Shown: positions 10,903 through 20,604 of the stretch, one piece after another
Numbering within the stretch: the first letter of the stretch is position 1
How the letters are laid out: every line of letters begins with the position of its first letter
Made by a program: the position numbers and the translations under genes
Origin: Orychophragmus violaceus
Lineage: Eukaryota > Streptophyta > Magnoliopsida > Brassicales > Brassicaceae
Length of the DNA: 64,000 nucleotides
Direction: 5' to 3'
Assembly: GCA_030180135.1 (NCBI GenBank)
Contig: CM058232.1
Coordinates: forward strand, 62,207,330-62,271,329
The notes under the pieces: generated by a model
What the model was told of the DNA's origin: nothing
Database searches by the model: none
Seen by the model: only the letters and a program-made list of their open reading frames with translations

Positions 10903-11750
10903 TCTAAATTTGAGTGGGAGTTTGAGGGCTTTATTTAGTTATTTGATATGTTCTTGTAAAACATTTTATGTTTAATGAAATTATTATTTCAAGATTATTT
11001 TAACTGTGATGAAATAATCGTTCCAAAGTGATATGAACCATTTTGTAGGTCATCAAAGTAAGTGACTTGATCTTGAGTTATCAAAGTCATTTAGCTTGAT
11101 CATGAGACCCTATATTTGATAGATGGCTTATATCATCATGTCCCTAGTCGAAGGTTGTTGAAATTGGAACACCAACAACCGTGTGAGACTAGATTGGTAT
11201 GTGACTTATGACAAAGTCTCAGTGTGTCATAGATGCGCGGCATCAAAGTCAGTACATAGGTGTATGTAGGGTACATACGACCGGACAAGACCCGATTATA
11301 AGAACTCTTCAGGATATTTATATCTGTGTCATAAGAGATTCTTACTACGACTATAGAGTATAGTCCTTAGACCTGAGTTCGCATGCATGTGACTGCACAT
11401 GAACTAATGCGCTTTGATCATTGTCTAATGCTGTCGTTAAGCGATAGTTATAAGGACCTTGTTTGGGTGTATTATGAAATGAGTAGTTTACAGTGATGGA
11501 ACAAGACGGGATTTGTCCCTCCAATATAAATGGAGTGAATATCTCTAGGCCAATCGGAGATTTGAATACTGGAAAATGCATGGCCATGCTCAAACGGACT
11601 TTCCCGAGTCGTTTGGATTGTCAGTATCAAATCAGAGTCCGATGAACAAGATTAGGCTTTATAAGGATGACACTAATCTTGCCTTATGACTAATCGAGAT
11701 ATTGAGACAAAAGGATTATGAATACAGAGATTCCAGTTCAAGTGGGAGAT
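10903..11750 (+). other. 3' noncoding region and polypurine tract of Copia C
   Basis: About 850 bp without a gene, matching the same region in E, K and L. A perfect inverted repeat ACTATAGAGTATAGT lies at about 11349-11363, followed by a block (CCTTAGACCTGAGTTC) shared by all four. The region ends with the polypurine tract AAGTGGGAGAT at 11740-11750, next to the 3' LTR. Such length and conservation outside coding sequence suggest a cis RNA function. Confidence 0.8.
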
Positions 11751-12384
11751 TGTTGGAATTATGTCCAGTAATCTCTGTACTGTCTCTAGAACGTAAGAGT
11801 ATGTCAATGATCAGACATAAGTCATATAATACTGGGGGTCATGATGGCTTGCTAGAGTCCGCTCATGATCTATAAGTCTTGGACTTATTGCCTTTATTAT
11901 ATTATCCCATATGGGTCACACGCCTAAGCTAACGGGAAAATACGAAAAGAACGGTTTAGCAGAAGTACGATAAAAGTGCTAGGCATTTACTGTGCTTAGA
12001 GAGACTAACGGGCCTGATTAAATCCAAGGGATTTAATCAGACTGGGAATTGGGCCTAAAAGCCCAATAGAGTTAAAGAAGGGTTTTATAAACTAAAACCA
12101 AGTCTTTTCTCCTCTAACCCTTCTCCCCTGCGCCGCCAACTCTCTCTCTCTGCGCCTCCTTCTTGCTCGGTCTAGCAGCCAAATTCCCGGTGTGCGTGTG
12201 TGAGCCTTTGGAGGATCCATCTCTTGGTGGTTCTGCTGATCTCTGACCATTACCTCCTCTTTCCGCTGCACAAAAAGGTAACAGGTGAGATCCATTAAGT
12301 TTCTAAATAAGAGAACCTAGATCTGCATGTTTAGTAGGATGAATCAATGGAGAATTGAATCAGGAAACACTAAACGATCCAACA
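11751..12384 (+). repeat. 3' LTR of Copia C
   Basis: 634 bp, same ends as the 5' LTR, with four substitutions between the pair by eye. It is followed by the TSD CTTTT and then by the resumed LTR of element D. Confidence 0.95.
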
Positions 12385-12562
12385 CTTTTAACCATGGTAT
12401 ATGTCTTCTTATCGAGTCTTTTAGAGTCCTTTGGAGTCCTTTTATGTGCGTTTACAAGTCTAGGTACGTTTGGAACGGATTTGGACATTATGGCGCATTT
12501 TGGAGCTATTTGGTGCATTTGGCCGAGAGGAATAGTTCACTGCCGATTACAAATGAATCCAT

Positions 12563-12589
12563 CGATCGACACACACTGTGCATCGATCG
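12563..12589 (+). repeat. Paired TCGATCGA module in D LTR
   Basis: Two CGATCG cores at 12563 and 12584, 21 bp apart, with CACA and TGTG between them forming an inverted repeat. The two other D-type LTRs carry a pair at the same relative place (17514/17535 and 63029/63050). Confidence 0.85.
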
Positions 12590-13100
12590 ACACAGACGCG
12601 AGTTGGACAATTCTCTGCGGTTTAATAAGAGTTCAGAATTCGCAACAAAGCCTAGAAGTTTCTCATAATTACAAAGATGACCCAACCGAGTTTAGATCAT
12701 TATATTAGGGGTTTTAAGCCATTGTTTAGGCTACTCTTTCAGACTTAAGTTTTATTTTTATTCAGAGAGAGAGATTGGGAACTCATATTCTTCGTTTCTC
12801 TTTTATGATATTTGGTTTTCTATTCATCATGTCTTTTGCTACAATTGCCATGTCTGAGTAGTTTACTAGTTAGGTTTAGGAATTCTCACAGGGGATTTCA
12901 TGGAATTATAGGTTGATCAATTTGTAGGGTATCTGTTAGTTCTTCATCTAGGGTTGTTCTTAATGCTTGATCTGAATCAGCTACCCAGATTTATGATGTT
13001 AGGTTGATTTCTGCAACGACAGTTGATTAATTAACTAGATAGAACCTAGATGAGCAATTTGACTATTCGCAAAGAAATTTGGCTTAGGAGAATTGTGAAC

Positions 13101-14085
13101 GAAAGAACGTGACTTGAACAGGAACGAAGTGGAACTGTGCGTTTACTAATAGATAAGTGGGAGCGATGTTGCATTTCTCATAGTGTATGTCGATGACGTA
13201 CTGATTCTCGGAAATAACGTTCCAATGCTGCAGTCGGTAAAGGACTGGCTTGGGAGTTGTTTTTATGATTGACATGGGTAAAGCCACGTATGTTCTTGGA
13301 TTTTGGATCTAAATATAGAGATCCAAAAGAGCTGATAGGAGAAAGTCAGGATTCTTATATTGACAAAGTCCTACACGTTTTCAGCATTCCAAGAAGGGTT
13401 TTATGCCAATGTCACATGGCATTACGTTAAGCAAGAAACAGTGTCCTACGATAACTGCTGAGCTTGAATGCATGGATGAGATTCCATATGCGTCGGCAAT
13501 TGGATCTATCATGTATGCCATGACACGTACTTGTTTTGATGTTGCTTTAATGTTAAGCAAGACAAGTAAAGACCAGTCAAATCCAGCAAAGAATCACTGG
13601 ATAGACGTAATGAATATCCTCAAGTATTTGGAAAATACTTAGGATAAGTTCTTGATTTACGGAGAAAGTGAGGTGCTACAAGTCGGTAGAGTCTGAAAGG
13701 CAAGTTTCCAACAGACAAAGATGATTTCCGGTCACAGTCCGGTTATATCTTGTGTCTGTCTGGCGGTGCAAGGCACTGTTGCTGACTCCATGACTTAAGC
13801 TGAACATTTCGCAGCTTGGGTAGCGGCGAAAGAGGTTGTTTGGAAAGAAGAGTTCATCACTGAACTTGATGTGATTCCCAGCATAGATGAGACTAGCTGC
13901 ACATCAGAGGTCCAAACACCTTGAGGGTAGGTATAACCTATTCCGTGAGATAAATGACAGAGGTGTTAAGTAGATCAGCAAGTTTCAACGAATGAGAACG
14001 TTGCTAATCTATTAACGAAGCCACTCCTTAGGCCTAAGCACGAGTCGCGGACTGTAGCTGTAGGATAAGTGAAATTAAGATGTAG
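13101..14085 (+). pseudogene. Copia E pol remnant (RT end and RNase H)
   Basis: Homology to the K and C polyproteins starts just before the YVDD region, here YVDDVLI at about 13188, and runs to a family-typical end with TAG at 14083-14085. A short piece at 13403-13642 stays open; elsewhere there are frameshifts, and parts of RNase H are missing. Identity to K pol is roughly three quarters over the open part, far lower than in the adjoining noncoding DNA. Confidence 0.85.
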
Positions 14086-14921
14086 TCTTAATTTCAGTGG
14101 GAGTTTGTAAAGGGCTTTATTTAGTTGTTTTGAAAGGTTCATGTAAACATAATATTTTATGTTTATGAAATCTATGATTTCTGGATTATTTTAACTGTGA
14201 TATAAATAATCGTTCCAAAATGATTCATGTCATTATATATGGGCCATCGAAGTACATGAGTAGACTTGATCCTGAAACCCCATATTTAACGAAATGACAT
14301 AAATCATAGTGTCCATAGTCGAAGGTTGTTGAAATTGGAACACCAACATCCACTTGAGACTAGATTGTGTTGAGACTTATGACCAAGTTTTGAGGGGTCA
14401 TAGATGCGCGGCATCAAAGTCGACACATAGGTATATGTAGGGGAGCATATGACCGGACATGGCCCGCTGATGAGAACTCTACAAGATATTAATATCTGTG
14501 TCATAAGAGGTTCTCATATACGACTATAGAGTATAGTCCTTAGACCTGAGTTCGCATGCATGTGGCTGCACATGGATTGATGCACTTTGATCATTGTCTA
14601 ACGCTGTTTCGTAACTGGGAGCTATAAGGACCTTGGTTGGGTGTATTATGAAGTGTGTAGTTCATAGTGATGGAACAAGATGGGATTTGTCCCTGCCGTT
14701 TAACGGAGGTAATATCTCTAGGCCAATCAGAGACTTGATAGCTGGTAAGAGAGTGGCCACTCCCAAACGGACTTGCCCAAGTCGTTTGCATTGTCAGTAT
14801 CAAATCTGGTCCGATGAACATGGTCTGGCTATATAAGGATGACACGCATCTTGCCTTATGCCAGATCGAGATATTGAGACAAAAGGATTAGGGAATGTAG
14901 GATTCCAGTACAAGTGGGAGA
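14086..14921 (+). other. 3' noncoding region and polypurine tract of Copia E
   Basis: Nearly the same sequence as 36452-37287 of element K, including the ACTATAGAGTATAGT dyad near 14522 and the tract AAGTGGGAGAT at 14911-14921. No gene is seen. Confidence 0.82.
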
Positions 14922-15571
14922 TTGTTGGGAATGTCCTGAAATCTACCGTACTATCTCTAGAAAGTATGATAAGTGTCGAGATCAGACATAAGTCATAAAT
15001 ACTGGGTGATCATGATGACTTGCTAGAGCCCGCTCATGATCTATAAGTTTAGGACTTATTACCAGTATTGTATGATCCCAAAGGGTCACACACCATAGCT
15101 AACGGGAAAGTTAAAATGGAATTAATACAGTAAGATGCAAGGCATTTAATGTATTTGTACAGAGAATTGGGCCAGACAAAAGACAGTCTTTTGTCTGATT
15201 TGGGCCTTGGGCCCAAAAGCCTAATGAGCCATTAGTTTAATTACTTGGGCCCATATAAGGAAGAGGAGAGGCGCAGGAAGCCCTAATGCTTCTGGCATCT
15301 GCGATTTCTAGCTGAGCCGTCTTCCTCTCTCTCTGTTCATTCCATCTTGGTCTAGCAGCCTGATCCAGTAGCTTGTAAGAGTGTGGATACCTAGGAGGAG
15401 CCGGTTTCCATCAGCTCTTGCAGATCTCTTCATTCCTTTGATCAATCCGCTGCAATCACAAGGTAATGAATCTGATCTGTTTATGATTCATCTGCAAATC
15501 ACCTAGATCCTAGTTGATTATGTGCTAGGATGTAACCTGACAATTACACCATGAATACACATAATCCTTCA
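14922..15571 (+). repeat. 3' LTR of Copia E
   Basis: 650 bp, TGTTGGGAATG to ATCCTTCA, close to the 642-bp LTRs of K. It has a TATA-like CATATAAGG near 15253 and a splice-donor-like AAG/GTAATG at 15463. Confidence 0.9.
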
Positions 15572-17048
15572 AAGAGCTCGTGAAACTTGAACTTAAGGAG
15601 CTTGCTAAGCTAGAGAGAGAGAACATAAAAGCTTAGAAGAAAGCTAAGATGGCGAACGTTAATCAGGTGCCTTTGATTTTGAGACCTGATGCTGAGGGAG
15701 TTCTGAGAGACCGACAGAACAACCCGTACAATGATGAGGGGCAAAGGATCGTTGCTGAGGGACGTGTAATCCCTGATCCTGGACAGCCTCAAGGTCAGGG
15801 GCAGATGATTAATCCTCCTGCTGCTGAGAGAACTCTTGCTGACTACAACCGTCCCGATGAGTTCTATGCTAACCGGTCAGTAATTGTACCTCCTGGCTTT
15901 GAGAGGAATGACTTTGAGATCAAGACTGTCTACTACTCTGTTCTGAGGCAGAATCTTTTCCACGGTCTCCCACATGAGCAACCCAGGGATCAAATTGCTG
16001 ATTTTGGAAGACTTCATCACTGGAATGAAGTACAATGGGTTAAACTATGACTACATGTATCTCAAACTTTTCCCCTATTCTCTCGCTGGAGAGGCGGCAG
16101 CTTGGCTGAAACAACTTCCACCTGGGAAGTTTACTACTTGGGATGCTGTGAAGAGGGAATTTTTTAGGCACTTTTATGATGATGCTCGCTGTATCAGTCG
16201 AGACAGGATATCCTCACCTTCACTCAAGGTCTTACAGAGCCTCTTAAGTCTGCTTGGATGAGGTTTAAGAAGTACCAACATGACTGTCCTCATTATGGAT
16301 TCTCTGAAGTGACGCTGCTGGGCATATTTTTCGGAGGAATTGATCTCCATTACCAGTCTGCATTGGATAATGCCAGCAATGGCAATTTCAATACAAGGAC
16401 TCCTGAACAGGCTAGGACGTTGATTGATAACTTGGTGAGCAGTAATAGCACCAAGACTTCTGATAGAAGAAGGAAAGAGTATGGTGAAAAGATCGACAAT
16501 CTGGAGATTACTGATATCAGGAATAAGCTGGACACTGTTCACAGTTTGTTGACTAGAAAGAAAGCTGTCCACTTTGCTCAGGAAGTTGAAGTGTAATGCA
16601 ATATCTAGGTCTTCAATTCATGGATTTATTATGAGAATCACATCCTCATAACTTCATAAAAAAGTCAAGGATTCTCATTCAATGACAATGGCTAAATTGG
16701 TGGCAAGAAGACTAATATTTGAATTTAGCTAATTTTTCTCTTTTTGTATAAATATAAATCATTTCTTTTAATGTATTTTATTGTAAAGATCATCTTGTAA
16801 GAGCTATAAAAAGCTCAATTGTTCTTTTGTAAATAATATAGAATTTTTGGAAAATAAAAGAGTTATCTCTTAAAAAAGCTTTTATGCTTTGTTCTTTGTT
16901 TCTCTAAGTAGTGCGGAATCCCCTTCTTAGAAAACATTATGAATCTATGTCTTATGTGTGGATTCACTAAGGCTTAGATTCTTGAGATTATCACAAGGGC
17001 TTTCACACCCTTGAGTGCGTTCTTCGATCCATCATCTATTCCATCTAA

Positions 17049-17313
17049 CCATCCACTAAAAAGCCTTGAGAGCGCCTTCGGCCAGCAAGCTTTTTCCATT
17101 CGACCATCGACCACGGATCAACCAGAGAGCGTCTCCGACCAGCTGGGCGACCCAAACAACTATCCACCTCGGACCTTATATCACCATCCATTGAGAAGCC
17201 TTGAGAGCGCCTTCGGCCAACAAGATTTTCCCATTCGACCATTGACCATCGTCCATCGACCACGGATCAACCAGAGAGCGTCTCCGACCAGCTGGGCGAC
17301 CCAAACAACTATC
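17049..17313 (+). repeat. Tandem duplication of about 135 bp within the G LTR
   Basis: Two copies start CCATCC at 17049 and 17184, each with the block AGCGCCTTCGGCC and ending CCCAAACAACTATC. The same duplication is present in the right LTR from about 19558, so it predates insertion of G. Confidence 0.85.
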
Positions 17314-18499
17314 TGATATACCATGGATTTTATGGCTTTTAACCATGGTATATGTGTTATTTATCGAGTCTTTCACTATGTTTTAGAGTCTTTTCAGGTA
17401 TTTATTAGGTACAAGCACATTTGGAGCATATTTGGTGATTTAGACACTTTCTGGAGCTAATTGGAGTATTTGGCCGAGAGATAGAGTTCACTGTCCGAAA
17501 CTGAGGAAGGTGTCGATCGTTGCATTCCTAGCATCGATCGATGCACCAGCGAGATGGGCCAAACGACGGTTTAATGAAGAATAATGAAATTGCAGTTCTG
17601 CCCAGAAGTTCCTGATATTTACAAAGAAGCCCCAAAACGTGTTTTAGGATTATAATTAGGTTTTACAGCCACTTGTTAGGCTACGCTGGATAAGCTTTTC
17701 TTACGTTTAGTTTTACTCAGAGAGAGTTGAGGGGCTGATCCTGATCTCGAAAGAGACTTGATTTTGAACCCCAGTTCTTATTTGATTTTATGATATTTGG
17801 TTTTCTACTTAAGATGTTTTCTGTTTCGATGAACATGTCTGAGTAGTTTACCTGTTAGGTTGAAGGATTCTCATTAAGGATTTCAGAGAATTATAGTTTA
17901 ATTAATCCGTAGAGATTCATATCTGCTAGTTCTTTATCTAAGTTGTTCTTAATGCTAAATCTGAAGTAGCTAATCAGAGTTATGATGTTAGGTTGATTAA
18001 TTCAGCGGAAGTTGGTTGATTTAACTGAAAAGAATTTAGATAAGCAATTAAACTGTTCGCAAACGAAAGTTTGGTTTAGGTTAATTGTGAACATATCAAA
18101 CTTGGAATTAATGCTAGTTTAATCTGTTAGTTCTCGCAAACGAAAGTTTGGTTTGCTGCACTTAGACTTAGAGAATTATCGCAAAGGAATTTGGTTAATT
18201 CTATATCAGTGTTTGAGTTCTAGAATAGTTATTGATTGGATCTAGATAGATTGATTGCTTGCGTTCCTGATTTCCTGAGAACTCCTGAAACCTAACGCTT
18301 TGCCCTCTTGCTTACAAACTCACTTGATTTACTTTGCTATTTCGTTTACTGTTTTCACATCTGCTTCGCTTAATTCAATCTGAACTGCTATTAATCTATT
18401 GTGTGACTGAGAGTCCTTGTGGGATTCGATACCTTATATACTACGATTGCATTAACTGTGCACTTGCAGTAGAATAGGGATAAAACTACACACCTATCA
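17314..18499 (+). repeat. Solo LTR of the D family
   Basis: 1186 bp, TGATATACC to ACACCTATCA, with 5-bp TSD CTATC at 17309-17313 and 18500-18504. There is no internal sequence, so this is the product of recombination between the two LTRs of a former complete element. It is the only full-length D-type LTR in the window and carries a TCGATCGA pair with cores at 17514 and 17535. Confidence 0.92.
17514..17540 (+). repeat. Paired TCGATCGA module in solo LTR
   Basis: CGATCG cores at 17514 and 17535, again 21 bp apart, in the same LTR position as in the D 5' LTR and the LTR at the window end. Confidence 0.85.
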
Positions 18500-18525
18500 C
18501 TATCCACCTCGCATCTTATATCATT

Positions 18526-18541
18526 TGGTATCAGAGCCGAA
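18526..18541 (+). promoter_or_regulatory. Primer binding site of element G
   Basis: TGGTATCAGAGCC begins three bases after the LTR end. A LINE fragment is inserted immediately downstream. Confidence 0.85.
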
Positions 18542-18546
18542 TGTCC

Positions 18547-18694
18547 TTTTTTTTTGAACAGCAAATATTTAATTCATAACTTAGTAAAGCAGAGTAAGAG
18601 TTGCATCTCTAAGTGAGTTTTTTTGCAAGAGCATCAGCCACGACATTGGCCCGACGAGAAACGAAAAAGAAACAACATGAATCGAACCGAAGAT
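18547..18694 (-). mobile_element. 5'-truncated LINE fragment with 11-bp TSD
   Basis: On the minus strand it reads as the C-terminal end of a plant L1-type LINE RNase H (SRRANVVADALAKKLT recognisable, 18606-18665), a short 3' untranslated stretch and a poly(A) tail, seen here as T's at 18547-18555. It is flanked by the duplication CCGAATGTCCT at 18537-18547 and 18695-18705. Only about 150 bp were copied, typical of target-primed reverse transcription that stopped early. Confidence 0.85.
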
Positions 18695-18705
18695 CCGAAT
18701 GTCCT

Positions 18706-19099
18706 ATCACCTATCTTTTTAGTTTTTTGTTTAATTGTTTTCTTTTTCATTTTATTTTAATATCAAAAACCAAAAAAAAACATTTTCTGTTTTTGTTCTT
18801 TTTAATAAAATTTTAAAAAACCATAAAAATGTTTTTTCTTTATTTTTCCTAAAGTTTTATTTTCTCATTAAAATAAAAAAATAATTATTTTTATTTTTGA
18901 TTTTTCAGTTTAACAAAAAAAAAATTATTACTTTTCCTAAATAAAATTTTATCCATAAAAACTTTTCAAAAAAAAACTACTTTCGTTTTATTTCTTGAAA
19001 AAATAATTCGTTTTTCTTCTTTTCATTAAAAAAAATAATAAAAAAAAAATTTCAAAGTGAAACGGTTTTGAGGACAAAACCTTTTGAAGAGTGAGAGAA
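18706..19099 (+). other. Internal region of element G, AT-rich, no gene
   Basis: Alternating A and T runs with no open frame of note, then AAACGGTTTTGAGGACAAAACC and the purine tract before the right LTR. I see no coding capacity. Confidence 0.75.
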
Positions 19100-19840
19100 T
19101 AATGCAATATCTAGGTCTTCAATGCATGGATTTATTATGAGAATCACATCCTCATAACTTCATAAAAAAGTCAAGGATTCTCATTCAATGACAATGGCTA
19201 AATTGGTGGCAAGAAGACTAATATTTGAATTTAGCTAATTTTCCTCGTTTTGTATAAATGTAAATCATTTCTTTTAATGTATTTTATTGTAAAGATCATC
19301 TTGTAAGAGCTATAAAAAGCTCAATTGTTCTTTTGTAAATAATATAGAACTTTTGGAAAATAAAAGAGTTATCTCTTAAAAAAAGCTTTTATGCTTTGTT
19401 CTTTGTTTCTTTAAGTTGTGCGGAATCCCCTTCTTAGAAAACATTATGAATCTATGTCTAATGTGTGGATTCACTAAGGCTTAGATTCTTGAGCTTATCA
19501 CAAGGGCTTTCACACCCTTGAGTGGCGTTCTTCGATCCATCATCTATTCCATCTAACCATCCACTAAAAAGCCTTGAGAGCGCCTTCGGCCAGCAAGCTT
19601 TTTCCATTCGACCATCGACCACGGATCAACCAGAGAGCGTCTCCGACCAGCTGGGCGACCCAAACAACTATCCACCTCGGACCTTATATCACCATCCATT
19701 GAGAAGCCTTGAGAGAGCCTTCGGCCAGCAAGCTTTTCCCATTCGACCACCGACCATCGTCCATCGACCACGGATCAACCAGAGAGCGTCTCCGACCAGC
19801 TGGGCGACCCAAACAACTATCCACCTCGCATCTTATATCA
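19100..19840 (+). repeat. Right LTR of element G
   Basis: 741 bp, TAATGCAATATC to CTTATATCA, uninterrupted. It contains the same 135-bp tandem duplication and is followed by the TSD AAGTG and the resumed gag frame of D. Confidence 0.87.
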
Positions 19841-20417
19841 AAGTGTTTGAGGCTGAAGAAGATCACCAGGAAGAGGATGTGAACTACATCAGTGGCTCTG
19901 GATTTCAAGGAAACAGTTTTGGAAATCAGCAAGGCGACAAGTTCTATAATGGTGGACAGAAGAGTGCTTTCAAAAGCAACCAGAACCCTTCTAGATATGG
20001 ACAGACTTCTGGTTATCAAAAACCTTTTCAGCAAGGTAATTCTTATCAGAGGTCTTATGGATCATCCTCCTATCAGACACCTCCTGCTGCTAGTGCTCAT
20101 GAGAGCAAGATGGAAGCCATGATGGAGCGGTTGCTGGAGGGTCAGACTAAGACTGCTGCAAACTTCAAAAAGAAGCTGGATGCTGTGTATGAAGATCTGA
20201 ATGGGAAGTTTGAATCTTCGAGCACTCATGTGAATAAGTTAGATGCTCAAATTCAACAGACAACTGGAGCAGTACAAATGCAGAATGGATCTAGGAAAGC
20301 TGAACAAAAGCAATACGTCAATGCTGTGATCATAGGAGATGAGATTGACTTGCTAGGAGAAGAAGAGAGCATCATCTCGGATTTTCTTGATGAATTCTGT
20401 CTGTCTGAGACGAGCTT

Positions 20418-20523
20418 CGATCGACACACACTCGATGTCGATCGATGCATGCCCAATACGTTTGATGAGACTGCTAATTATCGCACTGTGTCGATCGACA
20501 CATCTTTCGCATCGATCGACACA
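20418..20523 (+). repeat. Two paired TCGATCGA modules inside D gag
   Basis: Core pairs at 20418/20439 and 20492/20513, both exactly 21 bp apart, that is 7 codons. They are translated as D-R-H and S-I-D-T units, for instance SIDTSFASIDT. This is the only place in the window where the module lies in a reading frame. Confidence 0.85.
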
Positions 20524-20604
20524 ACTCGCAGATGATACCAGAAACCTGCAACAGTCCCTGAACGAGTCTGTGAACCTTCTGTACCACATTCTAAGGCTCG
20601 TAAG

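Larger units (their letters stand above)
4667..12384 (+). mobile_element. Complete, young Ty1/copia element C
   Basis: A full 7718-bp element: 634-bp LTRs at both ends, PBS, long leader, a single uninterrupted gag-pol, 3' noncoding region and polypurine tract. It is flanked by the 5-bp TSD CTTTT (4662-4666 and 12385-12389) and sits in the LTR of D. The LTRs differ at only 4 positions by eye (about 0.6 percent), the lowest value in this window. Of all elements here this is the best candidate for an autonomous, recently active one. Confidence 0.95.
4640..13100 (+). repeat. 5' LTR of element D, in two pieces
   Basis: The LTR comprises 4640-4666 and 12385-13100, separated by Copia C. It aligns with the solo LTR at 17314-18499 and the LTR at 62839-64000: shared features are the opening TGATATAYCATGG, a GGCCGAGAG block, a paired TCGATCGA module, and a downstream block ending in AATTGTGAAC. 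It stops at about 13100, some 435 bp short of the complete 1186-bp form, where Copia E sequence begins. Confidence 0.83.
13101..15571 (+). mobile_element. 3' fragment of a Ty1/copia element E (K-like LTR)
   Basis: Late RT and RNase H remnants, the 3' noncoding region, polypurine tract and one LTR. The LTR and 3' noncoding region are very close to those of element K, but the pol remnant is much more divergent and carries many stops and shifts. It joins the LTR of D at about 13100 and the internal region of D at 15572. One deletion spanning the 5' part of E and the end of the D LTR would explain both junctions. Confidence 0.85.
16594..18523 (+). repeat. Left LTR of element G, split by a solo LTR
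   Basis: Pieces 16594-17313 and 18505-18523 add to 739 bp and match the right LTR (19100-19840, 741 bp). Both LTRs contain a tandem duplication of about 135 bp. The interruption is a D-type solo LTR with TSD CTATC. Confidence 0.87.
16594..19840 (+). mobile_element. Short non-autonomous LTR element G inside D gag
   Basis: Two 740-bp LTRs surround an internal region of only about 420 bp once a LINE insertion is removed. A PBS of tRNA-iMet type and a purine-rich tract (GAGTGAGAGAA, 19089-19099) are present but no coding sequence. It is flanked by the TSD AAGTG. The LTR appears to begin TAATGCAATATC rather than TG, judged from the TSD. It must be mobilised by proteins from another element. Confidence 0.85.
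15649..20535 (+). pseudogene. Athila-like gag of element D, split by element G
   Basis: The ATG at 15649 starts a protein with MANVNQVPLI at its N terminus. The capsid-like region (AAAWLKQLPPGKFTTWD, then KKYQHDCPHHG-like sequence) is recognisable at 16080-16320 but needs two frame changes, near 15975 and 16258. Coding resumes after G at 19841 and runs to a TGA at 20533-20535. This second part is rich in Gly, Gln, Ser and Tyr, has a possible coiled segment, and ends with SID(R/T) repeats encoded by paired TCGATCGA modules. TSD AAGTG at 16589-16593 and 19841-19845 marks the split. The family identity rests on resemblance of gag and the adjoining protease to Athila proteins as I know them. Confidence 0.82.

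Noticed and set aside
17011..17316. Open frame across the G LTR (also the first part of the frame at 19522)
   Set aside because: It is LTR sequence containing the 135-bp duplication; at the right LTR it runs into D gag only because the TSD junction happens to stay in frame.
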